Shown piece by piece: positions 20,681 through 32,537 of a DNA stretch of 64,000 nt; position 1 is the first letter of the stretch; every line of letters begins with the position of its first letter. The position numbers and the translations under genes are program-made. The notes under the pieces were generated by a model. It saw only the letters and a program-made list of their open reading frames with translations. It searched no databases and was not told where the DNA came from. This DNA comes from Nemertoderma westbladi (lineage: Eukaryota > Xenacoelomorpha > Nemertodermatida > Nemertodermatidae): contig JAUCBJ010007551.1 of assembly GCA_032718475.1 (NCBI GenBank), positions 1 to 64,000 on the forward strand, read 5' to 3'.

Positions 20681-21802
20681 ATGTGTGGCGAATTTAAACG
20701 AAACAGTAGCCCCACTCGCCGCTGCCTGGGTTCCTGTTGCTGTGACGATGACTTGTCGTACAACCCTGGCTGTCGTACTGGTAGTGGGTTCAGCGCCGAC
20801 AGTAGACCCATCGTCAGTAGATGCAGTAGCGTTCCTGATAGATTGTGGGATGTCGGATTCCCAAGATACTCTAATGAAGAAACGCTAAACGAAACCTCAG
20901 ACTTTACCACTGAGTCGACTAATAGATATAATATAACCCATGGCGGGTTTAATCCACCCCATGGTGTATTCGCACCGCCGTTTCGTCTCACACCTAGTCC
21001 TTTATGCGGGAACAGTCAGCCCGACACATTGCCAGCTACAGAAACTGTGTCGCAGTTACCTTCCAGAAAGCCTGCTCATGGAATAATAGACTCATCCGAT
21101 CCACAAATATATAGATTCGTTGATGCTTTAAATCTTAGCGGGTTGGCATGCCCTATTGATGGATTGGTATCGGGTGGTTTAGTACCATCTGGTGATTGGT
21201 TACCGAAACCTGTAGACCCATCACCAGCACCGGTAGACCCATTACCAGCACCTGTAGACCCACCACCTACACCGGTAGACCCATCACCAGTACCTGTAGA
21301 CCCATCACCTACACCTGTAGACCCATCACCTACACCTGTAGACATCTCACTAGCACCGGTAGACCCATCACCAACATCCGGACACCCACCACCAACATCC
21401 GGACACCCACCACCAACATCCGGTCACCCACCACCAACATCCGGACACCCTCCACCAACATCCGGACACCCTCCACCAACATCCGGACACCCTCCACCAA
21501 CATCCGGACACCCTCCACCAACATCCGGACACCCTCCACCAACATCCGGACACCCACCGCCACCATCTATCGACCCCTTACTGGTACCGATAGATGGAGT
21601 TCCAACGACCATCGACCATTTTCCGCCATCCATGGGCGGGTTAATTCTCGCCAGCGATCTACGAACACCCGTTAAGTGGTCTACCATCGATGGGTCCCCT
21701 ACTGATAAGGTTTGTGACGAATCTGGGATGGGTGATGGTTTCCGAAGTACTTCGTCCGGTAACAGCAGTCCAGAAATTAGTTCTCCGTGCAATGGTGAAG
21801 TG
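20681..21802 (+). CDS. PPP1R3: PPP1R3-like glycogen-targeting PP1 subunit, N-terminal coding exon
   Basis: The exon runs 20669-21802 between a good acceptor and the donor GTG/GTAAGT (21803). The first ATG is 20681 with A at -3; the frame is also open back to the exon start, so earlier coding is possible. 374 residues from the ATG: a Cys- and Ser-rich start, then an extended low-complexity region, with 17 proline-rich heptads at 21209-21565 (eight PVDPSPx, then nine SGHPPPT-like), and a Ser-rich end. No folded domain is seen here. The exon ends in phase 0, matching the acceptor at 32538, where the PP1-binding motif and CBM21 domain are encoded. Linking the two exons is inference from phase, order and the fit of a Ser-rich linker before the RVxF motif; no transcript is available. 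Confidence 0.65.
21209..21565 (+). repeat. Coding 21-bp minisatellite (heptad repeats in PPP1R3)
   Basis: There are seventeen in-frame 21-bp units. The first eight encode PVDPSPx and the next nine encode SGHPPPT (unit ACATCCGGACACCCACCACC plus one base). The second block is nearly identical between units, suggesting recent spread. Length change would alter the protein in steps of seven residues. Confidence 0.9.
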
Positions 21803-22014
21803 GTAAGTTGCCTCTTACGTATATAATAACTTAGGCCTATGTCTTAGGGACTTTATCATTCATATTAATTACTAAAGGTAAATATAATTCACAAACTAAG
21901 TTACATTTGATAAAAGAATTTACATAAAATATATAATTTAAGAAGCAGCAATAAAACTTAAAGTTAAAAACGGGATACGCAATGAAGTAAGAGGCAAGGA
22001 AGGAGATTCAAATA

Positions 22015-22140
22015 TGGGAGGGGGGGGGGGGGGGGTGGGGGGGCGCAATCACAATTCATACCATTACTACCAAAAATATAACTGTAACCTTTGCTATTGA
22101 GTTTCGTTTATTGTTTTGGTTAGAATAACGTGCCAAAAGC
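22015..22140 (+). repeat. Short dispersed repeat, copy 2 (with G run)
   Basis: Shares CGCAAT, AATTCAT, TTTATTGTTTTGGTTA and AATAACGTGCCA with 11935-12055. It is preceded by a long G run at about 22020-22045. Confidence 0.55.
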
Positions 22141-23290
22141 TACATTATTTTACTTTGCGATTACTGGAGGAACCACAACTTTCACTAGACAGGCAGTATT
22201 TGCTAGCCTTTGCTTTCAGGATTCAAATCAGCTGTTTAAATTGAGCCGGTGTTTTTTACTGTAATTCTGAGTTTAAAGTTGAAAAACATTTCTCATTGTC
22301 GATATATGAAAGCCAAAACTTGTAAGAAGTTCCTTTGATTGTAAAACAAACCGAAAATACCTATGAAATCATTCATGAGGCGTGTAAATGTTTAAACAAT
22401 TAGAGAAAAGTAATAGTAAACAAATAGAATACAAAGTGCTCACATACGGTACGCCTATTTGTTACCAATTAAATATAAAGTCCAATGTTGTAGTGACGGC
22501 GTTTTCCTACAAAAGTAACACAGTTTGCAGTTTAATTATTGTTCCGAACTTAATGTCTCTTTCTTACATCAATTCGAGCTGGTCCAACGACTAGATTATG
22601 TTCTTTATTAAATCACGGATTACATTACGCCGCAAATAGATCAGACCAGACTGTTGGGTTTAATAGACGCTCCCAACAGATTGACGTCAACTACATTGAT
22701 GGGACTAACAATCATAAACTAACAACATAAAATATATTATGTTTATGTTTGTTTATTAATTATTAGCCAAATATTTTGACGCAATATCCTAATCAAGGCT
22801 ACCTACACCGTTGGCCTTACCAAAGTCATTAATTAAGGGATTGAAATGTTTTATAGTAATTATTTATGTTGTGATAGATAACAATTGATTGACAGTAATT
22901 TGATTTTAACTCTGGGCCAAGTCTACAACAAAGGCGCACTTCTACTTGCGTCATTAAAAATCAATGTAGCGAATTTAGCTTGAGGTCGTTTATTACCATT
23001 TGTACATCTGACTCGTCAATCTCGGTTCATTAGAGCTCCTGTACTTATCGTACCATCCTACATTTATGTTCTATTGTACTCATTTAATTGTATGTGACTA
23101 TTGTTATTGTTCCTTATACATTTATATAGATTTAACCCCCACCCCCTCCATCCAACATAGTAAACTACTTCCATCGATCCAACCGATATCCAAAGGAGCA
23201 GTTTACACTTGAGGGCTATTCTATATCCATAACAATAACCGATAGTTAAGAATACCAACACACTATGTTGAAGAGATTTCAGTTTTCCAA
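22141..23290. other. Intronic sequence, nothing recognised
   Basis: AT-rich, with short frames only (for example 22388-22594). No domain, RNA gene or clear repeat is seen. Confidence 0.5.
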
Positions 23291-23292
23291 AA

Positions 23293-23796
23293 TTAATACC
23301 TCCGGGACGATTTGTTAAATATTTGCTCGTTTTGCATTGACATGTTCTTCCCTCTAAGATAAAGGAAGACTGCTGGGTGATGTTTTAGGATAGTTGACCA
23401 AGCTATAAAATATGCTGAGATCGGACATCGTGCGTTTTTTTCCGCAATTATTTTCCTATTTTTGCCTTGGGCAACAAACAGACTTCCTTCCTTCCTATAC
23501 CACCTCATTATTAATTGCCTTAGCTGCATAAACTTTTTCAAATATCCGCAATTATTCAATTTAAAGCTACTGGAGGCATACTGCCAGGTTGGATACAACA
23601 ATGCACTTACAAACTGCGTTATTTCCGCGTTGTTTGAAATCCTCAGGTTATATTTGTTTCTGGCATCGTACCAATATACTAATTCTCTAAATTTTATAGC
23701 AGCCAAAGAATCGGAAATCATGGATTCATTACGTCCAAGATATTCCGATAAATGACACTTAATTTTATGATAGTTGAGTCGATCCTGATCCGACAC
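23293..23796 (-). CDS. Unrecognised 167-aa frame, antisense in intron
   Basis: An ATG-initiated minus-strand frame of 167 residues in AT-rich DNA, longer than most chance frames nearby. The protein has a plausible mixed composition with aromatic-rich stretches (YWYDARNKYNLRISNN; YPTWQYASSSF) and basic patches. No family is recognised, and no splice sites or promoter are evident. It could be a remnant of a transposon gene, a nested gene or chance. Confidence 0.25.
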   Translation of the reverse strand: MSDQDRLNYHKIKCHLSEYLGRNESMISDSLAAIKFRELVYWYDARNKYNLRISNNAEITQFVSALLYPTWQYASSSFKLNNCGYLKKFMQLRQLIMRWYRKEGSLFVAQGKNRKIIAEKNARCPISAYFIAWSTILKHHPAVFLYLRGKNMSMQNEQIFNKSSRRY

Positions 23797-23911
23797 AACA
23801 GGTTTAGTAGCTGTAGAATATGCGGTAGAAATTGCAAAGTTACAAATTAAGTTGTACTACATTGTAGGAAGAAACTGTGAACCATCGGCGAACTGTCCGT
23901 TTTCCAAAAGA

Positions 23912-25557
23912 GGGGGTGTGGGTGGAGGTTGTGTGTGGGGGTGTGGGTGTGGGTGGAGGGTGTGGGGGGGTGTGGGTGGAGGTTGTGTGTGGGGGTGTGG
24001 GTGGAGGTTGTGTGTGGGGGTGTGGGTGGAGGTTGTGTGTGGGGGTGTGGGTGGAGGTTGTGTGTGGGGGTGTGGGTGGAGGTTGTGTGTGGGGGTGTGG
24101 GTGGAGGTTGTGTGTGGGGGTGTGGGTGGAGGTTGTGTGTGGGGGTGTGGGTGGAGGTTGTGTGTGGGGGTGTGGGTGGAGGTTGTGTGTGGGCGTAGGT
24201 GTGTGGGTGGAGGTTGTGTGTGGGGGTGTGGGTGGAGGTTGTGTGTGGGGGTGTGGGTGGAGGTTGTGTGTGGGGTTGTGTGTGGGGGTGTGGGTGGAGG
24301 TTGTGTGTGGGGGTGTGGGTGGAGGTTGTGTGTGGGGGTGTGGGTGGAGGTTGTGTGTGGGGGTGTGGGTGGGTGGAGGTTGTGTGTGGGGGTGTGGGTG
24401 GAGGTTGTGTGTGGGGGTGTGGGTGGAGGTTGTGTGTGGGGGTGTGGGTGGAGGTTGTGTGTGGGGGTGTGGGTGGAGGTTGTGTGTGGGGGTGTGGGTG
24501 GAGGTTGTGTGTGGGGGTGTGGGTGGAGATTGTGTGTGGGGGTGTGGGTGGAGGTTGTGTGTGGGCGTAGGTGTGTGGGTGGAGGTTGTGTGTGGGGGTG
24601 TGGGTGGAGGTTGTGTGTGGGGGTGTGGGTGGAGGTTGTGTGTGGGGGTGTGGGTGGAGGTTGTGTGTGGGGGTGTGGGTGGAGGTTGTGTGTGGGGGTG
24701 TGGGTGGAGGTTGTGTGTGGGGGTGTGGGTGGAGGTTGTGTGTGGGGGTGTGGGTGGAGGTTGTGTGTGGGGGTGTGGGTGGAGGTTGTGTGTGGGCGTG
24801 GTGTGTGGGTGGAGGTTGTGTGTGGGGGTGTGGGTGGAGGTTGTGTGTGGGGGTGTGGGTGGAGGTTGTGTGTGGGGTTGTGTGTGGGGGTGTGGGTGGA
24901 GGTTGTGTGTGGGGGTGTGGGTGGAGGTTGTGTGTGGGGGTGTGGGTGGAGGTTGTGTGTGGGGGTGTGGGTGGGTGGAGGTTGTGTGTGGGGGTGTGGG
25001 TGGAGGTTGTGTGTGGGGGTGTGGGTGGAGGTTGTGTGTGGGCGTGGGTGTGTGGGTGGAGGTTGTGTGTGGGGGTGTGGGTGTGGGTGGTGGGGGTGTG
25101 GGTGGAGGTTGTGTGTGGGGGTTGTGTGTGGGGGTGTGGGTGGAGGTTGTGTGTGGGCGTGGGGGTGTGGGTGGAGGTTGTGTGTGGGGGTGTGGGTGGA
25201 GGTTGTGTGTGGGGGTGTGGGTGGAGGTTGTGTGTGGGGGTGTGGGTGGAGGTTGTGTGTGGGGGTGTGGGTGGAGGTTGTGTGTGGGGGTGTGGGTGGA
25301 GGTTGTGTGTGGGGTGGGGGTGTGGGTGGAGGTTGTGGGTGTGGGTGTGGGTGGAGGTTGTGTGTGGGGGTGTGTGTGGAGGTTGTGTGTGGGGGTGTGG
25401 GTGAGGTTGTGTGTGGGGGTGTGGGTGGAGGTTGTGTGTGGGGGTGTGGGTGGAGGTTGTGTGTGGGGGTGTGGGTGGAAGTTGTGTGTGGTGGTGTGGG
25501 TGTGGGTGGAGGTTGTGGGTGGGGGTGTGGGTGAGGTTGTGTGTGGGGGTGTGTGTG
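23912..25557 (+). repeat. 25-bp G-rich minisatellite, about 65 copies
   Basis: The unit is GGTTGTGTGTGGGGGTGTGG plus GTGGA. It is highly uniform, with a few length variants (such as GGGCGTAGGTGTGTGGG) and short GTGGGTGG insertions. It has no stops in any frame on either strand, which creates spurious long frames. In the inferred intron it would be transcribed as UG- and G-rich RNA with quadruplex potential. Confidence 0.95.
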
Positions 25558-28024
25558 TCGGAAGCCAATATCAGAATTTTTCAGAGTATATAATTATAAT
25601 TGTTCGCTGATATTGCTTGGAGTTTTGCTGCACTAAGGCCCCACTCGAGGCGTTAGTGTACGCATCCATTAGTGCTTTGTAAGCTGGTATGTATATAAGC
25701 GTATGCACAAATAAGAAAATTTATGAAATGGTCACACCTCTATAAACCACACCCACGCCAATGTTTAGAGATTTGCCGAAACAGAATAAGATTGGTCAAG
25801 CAATGCCATAAATCATGTGAGGTATAATAGGCGTGGCCCCACAAAGGCTTGTGTGACATATCAACTTGTCATTTACCAACACACCAACACTACTGTATAG
25901 TACACAAAGAAGTACATTAGCCTGTCGTATTCGCCAAAATACGACAGTGTAACTCTGGGTGGTTCCTAGAATGAATTTGTGTACATTGGCAGGGAAAGCC
26001 TGGTTCACAATTGAGACATAAGATATAAGAGATAACCGATACGAGACCTAATATATGCCGTAATTTATTATCAATTAATTCCTTCCTTTTTTCCTTATGA
26101 AAGCTGGCCTGATACATAATTGTCCCACTGATATTTTTAACATCAGTTTTAAACAAATTAAAATATTATTTCTTGCTCATCTATAAAATACAGAATCAAC
26201 CGACCATTTCTTTGAAGTTTCAAAGGTACGGTACGCTTTTCATTAACCGGTGGGAGTTATGGGAGTAGTGTCCAAAATAAACGGAGCTACAAGATCTGGT
26301 GGCGAATGTTCTCAGTGCTTGATAATGCACGCAGTCAGGAGGGTGGGCTACCCTATAGGTATCGGTACCGGGAACGGATTCCTGCATTAATAGGGTTGGT
26401 TAATATCTTTCCCTGCTGAGAGCGTTGGTTATCATTCCATTATCACAGTACCAAGACAAGACGTTGGCTGTTTAAACGTGGGTTTCAGCTGCTTTTTTAT
26501 TTTGTGTGTTTCTAGTGGTGCGTCTTTACGGAATGAGTCAGTCATCCCTAATGTTGTTTCATTATATCGCCAGTGTCCACTTCGCGAGGCCTATGTTTAC
26601 ATCGCCCCTCTAGTACTGAATAACCCAACGTGTGTTTCCATTCCCGCATTGTTAGTATAATGCCCCACCGTCGTCGGTCCAATAATTAAAGTCCGAAAGC
26701 GAAAGCGTACCATCAGTAAACTCCGTGTTATAATTGGAAGAGGATATTAAACTAACGGTTCATCCCAATTTAAAGTAACTAAAGCTTTGGGTGGTGCTAG
26801 GTAGGTGTGGTGGTCGGCAGGCTGGCGGTAACTCAGCTCACATTTTATTAATTCGGTAATGGTACTTGGGGAAGAAGAAAGCCCATAGTTGTAGCTAATT
26901 AGATAAACTATTACACAATGCTGCCAGACTCAGAACACATGGCACCCACAACATACATGGCAGCTGTTGGGTTGGCATGTTTATTACGTCATGGATACAA
27001 AGCGTGGGGGGGGGGGGGGGGGTACAGAATACTATGAGAAGGATAGGATGAGTTCTTATTGTGTTGAAAGTCCCTATCTGACGTCATGACTCATGCTGTA
27101 ATATGCCAACCCGATTGGTATGGTGGTGTTTGCGGATTCGGTTAAGGTTATTTTCCCTAGGCCTTTCATACGGAAACCCACTGTAGTCACATAAACCATT
27201 ATGTAGACCCTATACCGGTACATACACACAATTAAATTGGTACATCAGCTACATTTGCAATGGTAGCTTAGATCTTAGGTCAATAAATAAGCCTTAAGTA
27301 TAAAGAATACTTAATTCCATATGGTTGTAATTTCACTGGAACTTTTTTTTTCTCGAAATGATATATAGTTGGTGTCTTTCCTTTTATCGTGGTTTTAAAT
27401 TGAAACTGCCATAAATTACTTACAATTGATGGGTTGTGGGGCATCTGAACCAAATCACATCGGGCTGAATTAATATTGTTAATTATTGTTAATGTGAATA
27501 ACAGGTTAATCGAAATATTTAATTTTTTATTCAATCAATAGAAAATATGCAAGTTCGGTCAATAATGTTTAATATCAATATTTTGGATAACCCTATAACG
27601 TTCGTGTGGCTTTCTCGTAGGAGGCAGTGCGCAAAAATTTATATTTGACATAATAGCGCCAGCCGCGCCACCTCACGTCAAGGATTTTTAGGCATTTCAC
27701 TTAAATTGATGATTATAATTAGTTATTTACCTCGCCGAATCGGATTTATTATCATCCAAACCACAATGATGATTCAGTGGGTTTCTCAAATCAAGAGTAA
27801 ACTGATATCTTAACCAGAACGAAGTACCGGTATGTTATTCTCAAAGTAACACATTTCGCTGGTTCTGTATAAAACATATGGTTGAATTTTAGCAGTCGCG
27901 GAGACTTGAGAACATGCTTCTAATGAATAACTTTGCACGGGTCATTTGTACATCAAAATTAGTTTTTGGTGGGAAAGGGAAGAGATCGATAGGGTAAATC
28001 TTTATTGGGCGCATTTGGAACCTC
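25558..28024. other. Intronic sequence between two arrays
   Basis: No gene recognised. It holds a G run at about 27006-27022 and several GGTACCGGTA or AGGCCT words. Short frames show no domain content. Confidence 0.5.
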
Positions 28025-28026
28025 AT

Positions 28027-31000
28027 AAAGAACAGATTACAGTAGCAGCGGACGGAATATCCAAAGAACAGATTACAGTAGCAGCGGACGGAATATCCAA
28101 AGAACAGGTTACAGTAGCAGCGGACGGAATATCCAAAGAACAGATTACAGTAGCAGCGGACGGAATATCCAAAGAACAGGTTACAGTAGCAACGGACGGA
28201 ATATCCAAAGAACAGGTTACAGTAGCAGCGGACGGAATATCCAAAGAACAGATTACAGTAACAGCGGACGGAATATCCAAAGAACAGGTTACAGTAGCAG
28301 CGGACGGAATATCCAAAGAACAGGTTACAGTAGCAGCGGACGGAATATCCAAAGTACAGGTTACAGTAGCAGCGGACGGAATATCCAAAGTACAGATTAC
28401 AGTAGCAGCGGACGGAATATCCAAAGAACAGATTACAGTAGCAGTGGACGGAATATCCAAAGAACAGGTTACAGTAGCAGGGGACGGAATATCCAGGGAA
28501 CAGGTTACAGTAGCAGCGAACGGAATATCCAAAGAACAGGTTACAGTAGCAGCGGACGGAATATCCAAAGAACAGGTTACAGTAGCAGCGGACGGAATAT
28601 CCAGGGAACAGGTTACAGTAGCAGCGGACGGAATATCCAAAGAACAGGTTACAGTAGCAGCGGACGGAATATCCAAAGAACAGGTTACAGTAGCAGCGGA
28701 CGGAATATCCAAAGAACAGGTTACAGTAGCAGCGGACGGAATATCCAAAGAACAGGTTACAGTAGCAGCGGACGGAATATCCAAAGAACAGGTTACAGTA
28801 GCAGCGGACGGAATATCCAAAGAACAGGTTACAGTAGCAGCGGACGGAATATCCAAAGAACAGGTTACAGTAGCAGCGGACGGAATATCCAAAGAACAGG
28901 TTACAGTAGCAGCGGACGGAATATCCAAAGAACAGGTTACAGTAGCAGCGGACGGAATATCCAAAGAACAGGTTACAGTAGCAGCGGACGGAATATCCAA
29001 AGAACAGGTTACAGTAGCAGCGGACGGAATATCCAAAGAACAGGTTACAGTAGCAGCGGACGGAATATCCAAAGAACAGGTTACAGTAGCAGCGGACGGA
29101 ATATCCAAAGAACAGGTTACAGTAGCAGCGGACGGAATATCCAAAGAACAGGTTACAGTAGCAGCGGACGGAATATCCAAAGAACAGGTTACAGTAGCAG
29201 CGGACGGAATATCCAAAGAACAGGTTACAGTAGCAGCGGACGGAATATCCAAAGAACAGGTTACAGTAGCAGCGGACGGAATATCCAAAGAACAGGTTAC
29301 AGTAGCAGCGGACGGAATATCCAAAGAACAGGTTACAGTAGCAGCGGACGGAATATCCAAAGAACAGGTTACAGTAGCAGCGGACGGAATATCCAAAGAA
29401 CAGGTTACAGTAGCAGCGGACGGAATATCCAAAGAACAGGTTACAGTAGCAGCGGACGGAATATCCAAAGAACAGGTTACAGTAGCAGCGGACGGAATAT
29501 CCAAAGAACAGGTTACAGTAGCAGCGGACGGAATATCCAAAGAACAGGTTACAGTAGCAGCGGACGGAATATCCAAAGAACAGGTTACAGTAGCAGCGGA
29601 CGGAATATCCAAAGAACAGGTTACAGTAGCAGCGGACGGAATATCCAAAGAACAGGTTACAGTAGCAGCGGACGGAATATCCAAAGAACAGGTTACAGTA
29701 GCAGCGGACGGAATATCCAAAGAACAGGTTACAGTAGCAGCGGACGGAATATCCAAAGAACAGGTTACAGTAGCAGCGGACGGAATATCCAAAGAACAGG
29801 TTACAGTAGCAGCGGACGGAATATCCAAAGAACAGGTTACAGTAGCAGCGGACGGAATATCCAAAGAACAGGTTACAGTAGCAGCGGACGGAATATCCAA
29901 AGAACAGGTTACAGTAGCAGCGGACGGAATATCCAAAGAACAGGTTACAGTAGCAGCGGACGGAATATCCAAAGAACAGGTTACAGTAGCAGCGGACGGA
30001 ATATCCAAAGAACAGGTTACAGTAGCAGCGGACGGAATATCCAAAGAACAGGTTACAGTAGCAGCGGACGGAATATCCAAAGAACAGGTTACAGTAGCAG
30101 CGGACGGAATATCCAAAGAACAGGTTACAGTAGCAGCGGACGGAATATCCAAAGAACAGGTTACAGTAGCAGCGGACGGAATATCCAAAGAACAGGTTAC
30201 AGTAGCAGCGGACGGAATATCCAAAGAACAGGTTACAGTAGCAGCGGACGGAATATCCAAAGAACAGGTTACAGTAGCAGCGGACGGAATATCCAAAGAA
30301 CAGGTTACAGTAGCAGCGGACGGAATATCCAAAGAACAGGTTACAGTAGCAGCGGACGGAATATCCAAAGAACAGGTTACAGTAGCAGCGGACGGAATAT
30401 CCAAAGAACAGGTTACAGTAGCAGCGGACGGAATATCCAAAGAACAGGTTACAGTAGCAGCGGACGGAATATCCAAAGAACAGGTTACAGTAGCAGCGGA
30501 CGGAATATCCAAAGAACAGGTTACAGTAGCAGCGGACGGAATATCCAAAGAACAGGTTACAGTAGCAGCGGACGGAATATCCAAAGAACAGGTTACAGTA
30601 GCAGCGGACGGAATATCCAAAGAACAGGTTACAGTAGCAGCGGACGGAATATCCAAAGAACAGGTTACAGTAGCAGCGGACGGAATATCCAAAGAACAGG
30701 TTACAGTAGCAGCGGACGGAATATCCAAAGAACAGGTTACAGTAGCAGCGGACGGAATATCCAAAGAACAGGTTACAGTAGCAGCGGACGGAATATCCAA
30801 AGAACAGGTTACAGTAGCAGCGGACGGAATATCCAAAGAACAGGTTACAGTAGCAGCGGACGGAATATCCAAAGAACAGGTTACAGTAGCAGCGGACGGA
30901 ATATCCAAAGAACAGGTTACAGTAGCAGCGGACGGAATATCCAAAGAACAGGTTACAGTAGCAGCGGACGGAATATCCAAAGAACAGGTTACAGTAGCAG

Positions 31001-32488
31001 CGGACGGAATATCCAAAGAACAGGTTACAGTAGCAGCGGACGGAATATCCAAAGAACAGGTTACAGTAGCAGCGGACGGAATATCCAAAGAACAGGTTAC
31101 AGTAGCAGCGGACGGAATATCCAAAGAACAGGTTACAGTAGCAGCGGACGGAATATCCAAAGAACAGGTTACAGTAGCAGCGGACGGAATATCCAAAGAA
31201 CAGGTTACAGTAGCAGCGGACGGAATATCCAAAGAACAGGTTACAGTAGCAGCGGACGGAATATCCAAAGAACAGGTTACAGTAGCAGCGGACGGAATAT
31301 CCAAAGAACAGGTTACAGTAGCAGCGGACGGAATATCCAAAGAACAGGTTACAGTAGCAGCGGACGGAATATCCAAAGAACAGGTTACAGTAGCAGCGGA
31401 CGGAATATCCAAAGAACAGGTTACAGTAGCAGCGGACGGAATATCCAAAGAACAGGTTACAGTAGCAGCGGACGGAATATCCAAAGAACAGGTTACAGTA
31501 GCAGCGGACGGAATATCCAAAGAACAGGTTACAGTAGCAGCGGACGGAATATCCAAAGAACAGGTTACATAGCAGCGGACGGAATATCCAAAGAACAGGT
31601 TACAGTAGCAGCGGACGGAATATCCAAAGAACAGGTTACATAGCAGCGGACGGAATATCCAAAGAACAGGTTACAGTAGCAGCGGACGGAATATCCAAAG
31701 AACAGGTTACAGTAGCAGCGGACGGAATATCCAAAGAACAGGTTACAGTAGCAGCGGACGGAATATCCAAAGAACAGGTTACAGTAGCAGCGGACGGAAT
31801 ATCCAAAGAACAGGTTACAGTAGCAGCGGACGGAATATCCAAAGAACAGGTTACAGTAGCAGCGGACGGAATATCCAAAGAACAGGTTACAGTAGCAGCG
31901 GACGGAATATCCAAAGAACAGGTTACAGTAGCAGCGGACGGAATATCCAAAGAACAGGTTACAGTAGCAGCGGACGGAATATCCAAAGAACAGGTTACAG
32001 TAGCAGCGGACGGAATATCCAAAGAACAGGTTACAGTAGCAGCGGACGGAATATCCAAAGAACAGGTTACAGTAGCAGCGGACGGAATATCCAAAGAACA
32101 GGTTACAGTAGCAGCGGACGGAATATCCAAAGAACAGGTTACAGTAGCAGCGGACGGAATATCCAAAGAACAGGTTACAGTAGCAGCGGACGGAATATCC
32201 AAAGAACAGGTTACAGTAGCAGCGGACGGAATATCCAAAGAACAGGTTACAGTAGCAGCGGACGGAATATCCAAAGAACAGGTTACAGTAGCAGCGGACG
32301 GAATATCCAAAGAACAGGTTACAGTAGCAGCGGACGGAATATCCAAAGAACAGGTTACAGTAGCAGCGGACGGAATATCCAAAGAACAGGTTACAGTAGC
32401 AGCGGACGGAATATCCAAAGAACAGGTTACAGTAGCAGCGGACGGAATATCCAAAGAACAGGTTACAGTAGCAGCGGACGGAATATCC
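28027..32488 (+). repeat. 36-bp minisatellite, about 124 near-identical units
   Basis: The unit starts GTTACAGTAGCAGCGGACGG and ends in CCAAAGAACAG. Variants (GATTAC, CAGGGAACAG, GTACAG, AACGGAC) cluster in the first 17 or so units (28027-28640). Beyond that I see no substitution for about 80 units. Two 1-bp deletions occur at about 31567 and 31639, exactly 72 bp (two units) apart. Both strands read open because 36 is a multiple of three and no frame-stop is present; these are not genes. The array ends 49 bp before the exon at 32538. Confidence 0.97.
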
Positions 32489-32514
32489 CTCCACACAACA
32501 TGATTTAAACATTA

Positions 32515-32537
32515 ACTCATATATCTTTTTCTTCCAG
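32515..32537 (+). promoter_or_regulatory. 3' splice site before PPP1R3 final exon
   Basis: TATATCTTTTTCTTCCAG is a good pyrimidine tract with AG; the preceding CATTAAC is a possible branch site. The last upstream AG is inside the 36-bp array, about 60 nt away. Confidence 0.75.

Larger units (their letters stand above)
21803..32537 (+). other. Inferred 10.7-kb PPP1R3 intron
   Basis: Bounded by GTAAGT at 21803 and TTTTTCTTCCAG ending at 32537; both sides are phase 0. More than half is tandem array (25-bp and 36-bp). A possible branch-point sequence CATTAAC lies about 25 nt before the acceptor. Skipped small exons cannot be excluded. Confidence 0.6.

Noticed and set aside
23847-25610. Several 500-codon frames on both strands rich in GGVCV or THTPTHN
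   Set aside because: They are frame readings of the 25-bp GT/GGG array, which contains no stop in any frame.
27946-31572. Open frame of about 1200 codons on plus (and a similar one on minus) made of 12-residue repeats
   Set aside because: It is the translation of the 36-bp array; both strands stay open because the unit is a multiple of three without stops. No non-repeat coding sequence, and it fits inside an intron.
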